A DNA stretch of 64,000 nucleotides from Pseudomonas sp. LD120. GTDB lineage: Bacteria > Pseudomonadota > Gammaproteobacteria > Pseudomonadales > Pseudomonadaceae. A model generated the notes under the pieces. It had not been told where the DNA came from. It saw only the letters and a program-made list of their open reading frames with translations, and made no database searches. Both the position numbers and the translations under genes were made by a program. Positions 16,805-23,965 of this stretch are shown here, piece after piece. Every line of letters starts with the position of its first letter. Positions within the stretch are counted from its first letter, which is position 1. The stretch lies in contig NZ_WVHL01000005.1 of assembly GCF_009861525.1 (NCBI RefSeq), positions 3,038,001 to 3,102,000 of the forward strand, written 5' to 3'.

Positions 16805-19800
16805 ACCAGGCGATGGCGACCTTGATCGAGCATTGGGAACAACGCGGCGTGCACCTCTACGAAGACAGCGGGCGCCTGCGCTATTACTGCGACGCGGACC
16901 GGCTGCCTGAGGATATCCGCCACGCGGTGGGCCATGAGAGGCGTCGCCTGCTGGCGTACCTGGCCCCGCCGGATCCGCTGGCGTCTCAGCTTGGCGGGCT
17001 GCGCCAGGCCTACTGGCTGGGGGAGCATTCGGCGTTCAGCCAGGGCAGTGCCGCCTATCTGCACCTGGTCTATGCCGGCGCGGTGCCCACGGCCGTGCAA
17101 TTGCAGGCGGCCTTGCCCCGGCTGCTGGCGTTGCACCCGATCCTGGCGTACACCCTGGATGCCCAGACACCGCGTTTCAAACCCATGGTCGCGCCGTCAC
17201 TGATGGTCGAGCAGCAGGTCGCGGCAGAGGGCGCGGACCCAAGGCGCTGCGCGGCCCTGGCAGACAGCGCCATGCCGATTGCGCCGTTGACCGCGGAACA
17301 ACCACTGTTTCGCCTGGTGCTGGTGAGCGGCCCCCATGAGCGCTGCTTGCATGTGGTCTATCGGCTGGCGCTGTTCGATGCCCCGGCGGTGCAGATTTTT
17401 ATCGGTGACTTGCTGGCGCTGGTTGCCGGAGGCAGCCCCCCGGACGTGCAGGGCTATGCCCCGGCGCAGGTCGCGGCGTGGAGTCGGGCCCGACGCCTGG
17501 CGCGTTTCAAGGCCCGGCACTACTGGCTGCAGAAGATTCCCCAACTGGCCGCGGGGCCGGACCTGCCACTGGCTCGGCGCCGGCAAGCGAGCGCAACCCC
17601 GGCACGCTTCATCGAGCATCGGGTGGTCCTGGCGCCGGCGTTGCAGCAGGCGCTGAGTGCGGCGGCCCGGCGTCACCGGGTGTCGCTCAATGCGGTCCTG
17701 CTGACCGTGTACCTGCAGACACTGGCGCGCTGGTCGGGCAGGGCCACGGTGACCTGTAGCGTCATGTACAGCACCCGGACGCTGCTGGGGCCGGAGTTCG
17801 CCCGCACCATCGGCAATTTCGCCGATACCCTGCTGCTCAATCTGCCAGCCCAATCCCTGGCCTTTGCCGCCTGCGCCCAGCGGGTCCAGCAGGACCTGTA
17901 CGCCGCCCTGCGGCATGCCGCCTACGATGGCGTGTCAGTGGTCCGCGAATGGATTCGCGAACACGACCAGCGCCAGGACAGCAGCGAGCCGCCGATGCCG
18001 TATGTGTTTTCCTCGTTGCTGGAAATGGACCTGCCGGCGCCGCCGCTGCAACAGACCGACCACGCGATGATGACGCCGCAGATCTGGATCGACGCCCAGG
18101 CCTTCGCCAGCGAGGCGGGCCTGTGCCTGTCCTGGGACGAGCGCGAGGGCGTGTTCGAGCCCGGGCTTGTGGCCCAGGCCTTCGAGCATTTTCATGGCGC
18201 CCTGGAGCGCCTGGCCACCCAGCCGCCGACCTGGGAGCTGACTGAACTGGCCCTGCCGGCGCCACTGCTGGAGCGGGTCGATGCCTTCAATCACGCCACG
18301 CGTCCGCTGCCTCGGCAGTCTCTGCATCAGGGCCTGTCAAGGCAGGCGGCGCTGCGCCCGGATGCGCCGGCGCTGTTGAGCGCTGGCACCTGTCTGAGTT
18401 TTGCCGAGCTGTTGCGCCTGGCCAGTCGTCTGGCCAGCCACCTGAATGAAAACGGCGTAGGCCCCAGCGACCATGTGGTGGTGCGCGGCAGTCGGGACAG
18501 CGCCAATGTGGTGGCGATTTACGCGGTACTGATGGCCGGGGCGACCTATGTTCCGGTGAGCAAGAGTTCCCCGGTACGCCGGGTGCATTCGATCATCACC
18601 CAGGCGGCGGCTACCACGGTGCTGGGCGACGATGCTGCGGACATCGCGGCGGTGCTCGCATCGCCGGTGAACTGGTCGCTCGACTACCGGCACTGGCTGG
18701 CGTCGCCCGAGGCGCAGGGCGCCGCTATCGCACCGGCCTATCCGGCGGTGGACAGCTCCCTGGCCTACCTGATGTTCACCTCCGGCACCACGGGCACGCC
18801 CAAGGGGGTGGCGGTCAGTCATCGCGCCGCCTTCAATACCCTGCTGGACTGTCGCGAGCGCTTTGCCATCGACGCTCAGGACCGCCTGCTGGGGGTCAGT
18901 GAGTTCAGCTTCGACCTGTCGGTGTTCGACCTGTTCATGCCGGCATTGTGCGGCTGCGCGCTGATCCTGCCGGCCAATGGCGAGCGGGCCGAGCCCCAGG
19001 CCTGGCTCGACGCGGCACGGATGCATGGGGCGACTGTCTGGAACTCGGTCCCGGCGATCATGGAAATGGCCCTGGGCTACGCCAGGGCGGTGGGCCTGCC
19101 GGCGCCGGCGGCGAGTGTGCGCCTGTGGATGGCCAGCGGCGACTGGATCGCCCTGGGGTTACCCGAGCGCCTGCGAGAGCTTACCCCGGGTTCGCGCTTC
19201 GTGGCCCTGGGGGGCGCCACCGAGGCGGCCATCTGGTCCAACTGCTTCGAGGTCCAGCAAGTGTGCCCCGAGTGGCCGAGCATTCCTTATGGCCGGCCGC
19301 TGAGCAACCAGCGGTTCTACATTCTCGACGCGCTGGGCCGGCGTTGCCCGCCTGGGGTCAAGGGCATGCTGTACATCGCCGGCGACGGCCTGGCGGCGGG
19401 CTACATCCATGATCGGCAACGGACCGAGCAGGCCTTCTTCATCGAGCCCGGGCTGCAGCAGCGGGTCTACCGTACCGGTGACATGGGACGCCTGCGAATG
19501 GACGGGGAGATCGAGTTTCTCGGCCGCGAGGACCTGCAGGTCAAGCTCAATGGCATGCGCGTGGAACTGGCGGAAATCGATGCGGTGCTGGGACGCGCCC
19601 CCGGGGTCGAGCAGGTGGCGGTGTGTGTAGACGCTGCCGGGGTCTTGTACGGGTTTTTCGTCGCCGGCCAAGCGGCACCCAGTGGCCCACAGTTGCTGGC
19701 CTTCGCGGCGCAGTACCTCAACCCTTACATGCTGCCGGTGCAGTTGTTCGCGCTGGCGCAGATGCCGCTGAGCGCCAACGGCAAGGTGGATCGGGGGGCG

Positions 19801-20832
19801 CTGGTGGCCTTGCTGCCAGGGCTTTGCGAACCCGCCGGGCCGGTGCCGGAGGTGGGCTTCTCGGCCCGGCAGGAACTGCTGCTGAGCTGCGTCCAGCGGG
19901 TGTTGCCGGCGGTGCGCGGGGCGGCTGATTCCTGGTTCGACATGGGCGCCTCGTCACTGCACGCGGTGCACATTCTGTTGGGGTTGAACACCGAGCTGGG
20001 GCTGGACCTGAGCCTGGCGGACATCTACGCCTATCCCTCGGTCAGTGCCTTGCTCGCTCATGTGCAGGGCACGGGTCGGCGGCACCGCAACCGGGTGGAT
20101 TTTTGCGCCGGCAGCGGTGAGCCGCAACCCTTGCTGGTGCTGGTGCACCCGGTGGGTGGGGCGTTGTCGTGCTACTGGCCGATGATTCGTGCCACCCGCG
20201 AGGACTTCCAGGTGATTGGCCTGTGTGCCGACACCGGCCAGCGTTTCGAGACGCTTGAGGATCAGGCCCGGGAGTACCTGGAGCAATTGCAGGACAGCCT
20301 GCCGGCAGCACGTCCGGTGGTGCTCGCCGGTTGGTCGTTCGGTGGCGTGCTGGCGGTGGAAATGGCCCGCCTGCTCGGTAATCGCGGCCATCGGCAACTG
20401 GCGCTGGTGACCCTCGATGCGGGTGCGCCGCTGGACAGCGTGCTCGAATTGCCACCGAGCCTGTTGCAGCAACTGTTCCAGGACGATCTGGAGCATGGCG
20501 CGCAGATCCAGGCCATGGGCCAGGCGGTAGCCGAAGTCTGCGAGAGCGCCACCCAGGAACGCTTTGCCTTGTTCTGTCGGCATTACGCCGCCTTGCTCGA
20601 TTATCGCTACCGAGCGCCGGCTTGCCCGACCTGGCACCTGCAGGCCAGCGTCGCACACCCATCCAGCGGCCTGCGTCCCCTGGCCGAGCAGGACCGGGAC
20701 GCCCATTGCCGGACCCTGGCCGGTGACCATTACAGCATTCTTTCCGGGGCGGCCCTGGAGCAGATTGTGCTGTGCCTGGCGGCGGCGGTGCGCGAAGTCA
20801 GCGCGGCGGATGACCACCAGGCAGGGACATGA
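16801..20832 (+). CDS. NRPS module: docking - Cy-type condensation - A (Cys) - T - TE
   Basis: A 1343-residue protein. Residues 1-52 look like a TubC docking region. A heterocyclisation-type condensation domain (about 58-490) has YWLGEHSAF at 71 and GNFADTLLLNL at 338. Its DxxxxDxxS motif is degraded: Arg188 replaces the first Asp, Asp193 remains, and Ala196 replaces Ser. The A domain (about 500-1000) has FTSGTTGTPKG (M658 on), FDLSVFD (704-710) and Lys995; I read the specificity residues as D-L-F-N-M-S-L-I-W-K, close to the cysteine code. The T domain carries Ser1052. A thioesterase (GWSFGG, Ser1179, His1310) ends the protein and would release the product. Expected role: add cysteine to a carrier-bound acyl group, with or without ring closure. 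Confidence 0.88.
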   Translation: MNQAMATLIEHWEQRGVHLYEDSGRLRYYCDADRLPEDIRHAVGHERRRLLAYLAPPDPLASQLGGLRQAYWLGEHSAFSQGSAAYLHLVYAGAVPTAVQLQAALPRLLALHPILAYTLDAQTPRFKPMVAPSLMVEQQVAAEGADPRRCAALADSAMPIAPLTAEQPLFRLVLVSGPHERCLHVVYRLALFDAPAVQIFIGDLLALVAGGSPPDVQGYAPAQVAAWSRARRLARFKARHYWLQKIPQLAAGPDLPLARRRQASATPARFIEHRVVLAPALQQALSAAARRHRVSLNAVLLTVYLQTLARWSGRATVTCSVMYSTRTLLGPEFARTIGNFADTLLLNLPAQSLAFAACAQRVQQDLYAALRHAAYDGVSVVREWIREHDQRQDSSEPPMPYVFSSLLEMDLPAPPLQQTDHAMMTPQIWIDAQAFASEAGLCLSWDEREGVFEPGLVAQAFEHFHGALERLATQPPTWELTELALPAPLLERVDAFNHATRPLPRQSLHQGLSRQAALRPDAPALLSAGTCLSFAELLRLASRLASHLNENGVGPSDHVVVRGSRDSANVVAIYAVLMAGATYVPVSKSSPVRRVHSIITQAAATTVLGDDAADIAAVLASPVNWSLDYRHWLASPEAQGAAIAPAYPAVDSSLAYLMFTSGTTGTPKGVAVSHRAAFNTLLDCRERFAIDAQDRLLGVSEFSFDLSVFDLFMPALCGCALILPANGERAEPQAWLDAARMHGATVWNSVPAIMEMALGYARAVGLPAPAASVRLWMASGDWIALGLPERLRELTPGSRFVALGGATEAAIWSNCFEVQQVCPEWPSIPYGRPLSNQRFYILDALGRRCPPGVKGMLYIAGDGLAAGYIHDRQRTEQAFFIEPGLQQRVYRTGDMGRLRMDGEIEFLGREDLQVKLNGMRVELAEIDAVLGRAPGVEQVAVCVDAAGVLYGFFVAGQAAPSGPQLLAFAAQYLNPYMLPVQLFALAQMPLSANGKVDRGALVALLPGLCEPAGPVPEVGFSARQELLLSCVQRVLPAVRGAADSWFDMGASSLHAVHILLGLNTELGLDLSLADIYAYPSVSALLAHVQGTGRRHRNRVDFCAGSGEPQPLLVLVHPVGGALSCYWPMIRATREDFQVIGLCADTGQRFETLEDQAREYLEQLQDSLPAARPVVLAGWSFGGVLAVEMARLLGNRGHRQLALVTLDAGAPLDSVLELPPSLLQQLFQDDLEHGAQIQAMGQAVAEVCESATQERFALFCRHYAALLDYRYRAPACPTWHLQASVAHPSSGLRPLAEQDRDAHCRTLAGDHYSILSGAALEQIVLCLAAAVREVSAADDHQAGT

Positions 20833-21050
20833 ACGCTGCTGACAACAGGCGCGCGCGCCCAGTGGCCACCCCGGCAGGCGGCTCACTAGTGGCTGCGGGC
20901 CATGATGTGGAGTGTCTGAAAGTGCTGTTCCAGGCCGATTCTGCACTGGCGGATCGCGCCGCTAACCGGGAAAATTCGCCTTGGCTCCAAGGTGGCCACC
21001 CAGGCGCCAGGAGCCTCATAAACAGGGTAATTAAAGGAGTGACACTGTGA
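20829..21050 (+). CDS. Possible small protein between NRPS and VOC genes
   Basis: A 73-residue frame that starts in the NRPS stop (ATGA) and ends in the next start (GTGA), so it would be coupled at both ends. It has no recognisable domain, signal or membrane segment. The ribosome site of the following gene (AAAGGAG) lies inside it, and its composition drifts toward non-coding at the end. It may be an untranslated spacer. Confidence 0.25.
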   Translation: MNAADNRRARPVATPAGGSLVAAGHDVECLKVLFQADSALADRAANRENSPWLQGGHPGARSLINRVIKGVTL

Positions 21051-21439
21051 AGTTTGGATACACGATTGTTTATGTCCCCGATGTTGAAGCCTCGATCCGT
21101 TTCTTCGAGGACGCTTTCGGTTTCTCCCGTCGCTTCCTCGACGAGTCCGGTGATTACGGAGAACTCGACAGTGGCGCCACGACCCTGGCCTTCGCCAGCC
21201 GTGGCCTGGCGGACTCCAATTGCGAGGGCGGCTATCAGTTCTGCAGCCCAGAGCACAAACCCCTGGGCATCGAGATTGCCCTGGTCACCGATGATGTGCC
21301 CAAGGCCCACGCCAAGGCCCTGGCCGCCGGCGCCACCGAGCATGCGGCCATCCAGCAAAAGCCTTGGGGGCAGGTGGTTTCCTATGTGCGTTGCCCGGCC
21401 GGAACCCTGGTCGAGTTGTGCACTCCGGTGGGCCAGTGA
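21047..21439 (+). CDS. VOC-superfamily protein, candidate self-resistance protein
   Basis: A 130-residue VOC protein (TIVYVPDVEASIRFFEDAFGF at the start, then a VRCPAGTLVELCTP segment at the end). Length and fold match drug-binding VOC proteins, including the mitomycin-binding resistance protein Mrd, as well as lactoylglutathione-lyase relatives. The GTG start at 21047 has a strong AAAGGAG site. Position directly after the NRPS and before non-biosynthetic small genes would suit self-protection, but an enzymatic role is not excluded. Confidence 0.75.
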   Translation: MKFGYTIVYVPDVEASIRFFEDAFGFSRRFLDESGDYGELDSGATTLAFASRGLADSNCEGGYQFCSPEHKPLGIEIALVTDDVPKAHAKALAAGATEHAAIQQKPWGQVVSYVRCPAGTLVELCTPVGQ

Positions 21440-21481
21440 GCGCCGGGCGTGAGGTTGCCGGCTGCCAGGGAGTGTTCGGCC

Positions 21482-21835
21482 ATGGTTAAGACCGATGAGG
21501 CGGTGCTGGCGTTGCTCGAGGACATCGGCAGCACCCACGGAGCCTTGCTGGACATCGTCCAGCGTGTGCGCCAGGTGGTGGAGGAAACCTGCGGCGGCGT
21601 CACGGAAATGGTCAAGTACGGGGGCATCATGTTTTCCCGTGCGGCGCCGTTCTGCGGGGTCTATGCCTATACCGACCATGTATCGGTGGAGTTTGGCCAG
21701 GGCTATTTGTTCGACGACCCGCACGGGGTGCTCGAAGGCTCTGGAAAGTTTCGCAGGCATATCAAGTTGTTTGCTGTATCGGATGTTCAAAAGAAGCAAC
21801 TTGCTGATTATGTAAGGCAAGCAATCAATCAATAG
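21482..21835 (+). CDS. DUF1801/YdhG-like small protein
   Basis: A 117-residue protein resembling the DUF1801 (YdhG) group: an N-terminal helical region ending in VRQVVEETCGGVTEMVKYGGIMF, then a small beta core and a C-terminal helix. No catalytic role is established that I know of. ATG 21482 is preferred to GTG 21449. It is in block A orientation but is followed by a strong hairpin, so it may mark the end of the first transcript segment. Confidence 0.6.
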   Translation: MVKTDEAVLALLEDIGSTHGALLDIVQRVRQVVEETCGGVTEMVKYGGIMFSRAAPFCGVYAYTDHVSVEFGQGYLFDDPHGVLEGSGKFRRHIKLFAVSDVQKKQLADYVRQAINQ

Positions 21836-21872
21836 TCTTTTGAACTGAATACCTAACTAACGGTTGTTTCCT

Positions 21873-21893
21873 GCGGGGGATCATATCCCCCGC
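21873..21893 (+). terminator. Perfect hairpin, possible terminator or attenuator
   Basis: GCGGGGGAT (21873-21881), loop CAT, and ATCCCCCGC (21885-21893) form a perfect 9-base stem. It sits in the 100-base gap between the DUF1801 gene and the methyltransferase gene, the largest gap so far in block A. The following ACGGGACTTTATT has only a short T run, so partial termination or RNA stabilisation is as likely as full termination. Confidence 0.45.
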
Positions 21894-21938
21894 ACGGGAC
21901 TTTATTGCCCTAAAAAAACCACAGAGTGGAATGAGCAC

Positions 21939-22679
21939 ATGAACGATGCCAGCACTTACGGCGAAACATTGGCCGATATCTATGACGATCTGTATGGCGA
22001 GGCGCCGGCCAATGCCATCGAGGTTCTGGTGGCAATGGCCGGCACCTGCGAGCCGGTGTTGGAGCTGGGGATCGGCACCGGGCGCTTCGCCTTGCCGATG
22101 CATGCCCGCGGGGTGCAGGTGCATGGCGTCGATGCGTCACCGTCGATGCTGGAGAAACTGCGGGCCAAGCCCGGTGCGGCCGGCATTCCCCTGACCGAGG
22201 CGGATTTCGCCACCCTGGACGGGGTCGAGGGGGGGCCGTTCAGCCTGGCCTTCTGCACCTTCAGTTCATTGTTCCTGTTGCTGTCCCAGGCCGCCCAGGT
22301 CAGTTGCTTCAAGGCCACCAGCGCCTTGCTCAAGGACCATGGGCGCTTGGTGATCGAGACCTTTTATCCGGACCTGTCGCGCTACGGCAAGGACCAGCCG
22401 GTCTATGTCGGCGGCCTGGAGCGCAACGAAGTGCTGCTGGAAGCTTCGCGCCTGGATGCCGTCGCGCAGCGGGTCAGTTGCCGCTTTATCCGCATGCAGG
22501 AGCAGGGGCTGAACGTGATTCCGGTGGAGCTGCGCTATGCCTGGCCGGCGGAACTGGACCTGATGGCCGAACTGGCGGGCATGCGCCTGGTGCAGCGCTG
22601 GTCAAGTTGGGACAAGACGCCCTTCGTCGAGGGCTCGTTCAAACATATATCGACCTATGAAAAGTTGCCCCAGGTCTGA
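21939..22679 (+). CDS. SAM-dependent methyltransferase
   Basis: A 246-residue class I methyltransferase. Motif I is VLELGIGTGRFALP, followed by an acidic strand end in VHGVDAS, and a GPFSLAFCTFSSLF motif IV region. The SAM-binding motif is intact, unlike that of the methyltransferase-like domain fused to the ligase. It could N-, O- or C-methylate a pathway intermediate. ATG 21939 follows a GTGGA element. Resistance by methylation is a less likely alternative. Confidence 0.8.
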   Translation: MNDASTYGETLADIYDDLYGEAPANAIEVLVAMAGTCEPVLELGIGTGRFALPMHARGVQVHGVDASPSMLEKLRAKPGAAGIPLTEADFATLDGVEGGPFSLAFCTFSSLFLLLSQAAQVSCFKATSALLKDHGRLVIETFYPDLSRYGKDQPVYVGGLERNEVLLEASRLDAVAQRVSCRFIRMQEQGLNVIPVELRYAWPAELDLMAELAGMRLVQRWSSWDKTPFVEGSFKHISTYEKLPQV

Positions 22680-22703
22680 CTTTTCAGAACTTCGGAGTTG
22701 GAC

Positions 22704-23324
22704 ATGGACGTTTCCCCATCCCCACGCATTGTGATTGACGAACGTCGTTCGGCCCGCGAGCTGATGCTCGCGGGAGAGTGGTTCTGCACGCCTGACCTGC
22801 AACTTGCGCGTATGCGTTTTCGCTCCCAGGAGTTGCAACGAAGTTTTAACGACTGTTCGCCATCGGCGTTCAAGGAACAGCAGGCCCTGCTGGCGAAGTT
22901 ACTTAAGCGAGTGGGCCGGAACAGTTGGATAGAGCCCAACTTTTATTGTGATTACGGGGTGCATGTCGAGATTGGCGATGAGGTGTTCATCAACATGAAC
23001 TGCATCTTTCTGGACGCTAACCGGATCCTCATTGGCGACCGCACCTACCTCTCGCCCGGCGTACAGCTGATGACCACCGCTCACCCCGTGGATCCCCGGG
23101 CGCGCACGGTGCGCATCGACGGTCGCCTCAAGTGCGTGCAGCGGGCGGCGCCGATCGTGCTGGGCAACGACGTGTGGATCGGCGCGGGGGCGGTGCTGCT
23201 GGGGGGCGTGACGGTTGGCGATGGCAGCGTCATCGGCGCTGGCAGCGTGGTGACCCGCTCGATTCCGCCCGGGGTACTGGCGGCAGGCAATCCCTGCCGA
23301 ATCATCCGCTCGGTGTACGAGTGA
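22704..23324 (+). CDS. Left-handed beta-helix O-acetyltransferase (maltose/galactoside type)
   Basis: A 206-residue hexapeptide-repeat acetyltransferase. The N-terminal helical region (MLAGEWFCTPDLQLARMR) precedes the beta-helix; the catalytic His is in TTAHPVD, and the end has a GSVIGAGSVVTRSIPPG repeat. Relatives acetylate sugar hydroxyls with acetyl-CoA. In this locus it may acetylate the sugar part of the product, or protect a toxic amine or hydroxyl. GGAG lies upstream of ATG 22704. The next gene can start within its stop codon (GTGA). Confidence 0.8.
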   Translation: MDVSPSPRIVIDERRSARELMLAGEWFCTPDLQLARMRFRSQELQRSFNDCSPSAFKEQQALLAKLLKRVGRNSWIEPNFYCDYGVHVEIGDEVFINMNCIFLDANRILIGDRTYLSPGVQLMTTAHPVDPRARTVRIDGRLKCVQRAAPIVLGNDVWIGAGAVLLGGVTVGDGSVIGAGSVVTRSIPPGVLAAGNPCRIIRSVYE

Positions 23325-23356
23325 ACCTACTGGATCTGTTTATGAGAGGCGCGACA

Positions 23357-23965
23357 GTGAATATCGATGACATGGGCAAGGGCCACACCGGCGCCATCGC
23401 ATTGCTCGATGAGGTGGCCGGCCGGTTCGTCCACGGCCCGTTGTGTGTGTGGTTCACCGGCCTTTCGGGGGCCGGCAAGTCGACCCTGGCCAGGGCCCTG
23501 GAAGCGCGGCTCGGGGAGTTCGGCGCGCGAGTGCGGGTCTTGGACGGCGACGACCTGCGCGGCGGGTTGAACAGCGACCTGACATTCAGCGCCGCCGACC
23601 GCAAGGAGAATATCCGCCGCCTGGGGGAGGTTGCCCGGCTGTTCTACGACAGTGGCTACATCGTTCTGGTCAGTGCCATTTCACCCTTTATCGAAGATCG
23701 CCAACGGGCACGGACGCTGTTCCCTGGCGGGCAGTTCATAGAAGTGCACGTCGCCACTGCTCTGGCCTTGTGCGAAGCCCGCGACCCCAAGGGCCTGTAT
23801 GCCAGGGCCCGCAGCGGCCAGTTGCCGGCGTTCACCGGGATTGACAGTGCCTACCAGCCGCCGCCGGCCTGCGAGTGCCTGATCGAGACGGCGGGGCGCA
23901 GTGTCGACGACGGCGTCGGGCAGTTGCTGGCAGTCATGGCGGCCGTCGGTGGAGGGCAGCACTGA
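23357..23965 (+). CDS. cysC: Adenylylsulfate (APS) kinase
   Basis: A 202-residue kinase that makes PAPS from APS and ATP. The Walker A loop is GLSGAGKS (residues 35-42 from the chosen start), followed by the APS-kinase signatures LDGDDLRGGLN, DRKENIRRLGEVA and VSAISPF, and a DPKGLYARARSGQLPAFTGID segment. The start is uncertain: GTG 23357 has AGAGG upstream, while GTG 23321 overlaps the upstream stop. A dedicated APS kinase in the same block as a sulfotransferase points to sulfation of the product. No ATP sulfurylase gene is present in the window, so APS would come from housekeeping CysDN. Confidence 0.9.
   Translation: MNIDDMGKGHTGAIALLDEVAGRFVHGPLCVWFTGLSGAGKSTLARALEARLGEFGARVRVLDGDDLRGGLNSDLTFSAADRKENIRRLGEVARLFYDSGYIVLVSAISPFIEDRQRARTLFPGGQFIEVHVATALALCEARDPKGLYARARSGQLPAFTGIDSAYQPPPACECLIETAGRSVDDGVGQLLAVMAAVGGGQH

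Noticed and set aside
16801..20832. Pyochelin/yersiniabactin-type siderophore cluster
   Set aside because: Only one Cys module is present; there are no salicylate synthase, thiazoline reductase, TonB receptor or AraC regulator genes.
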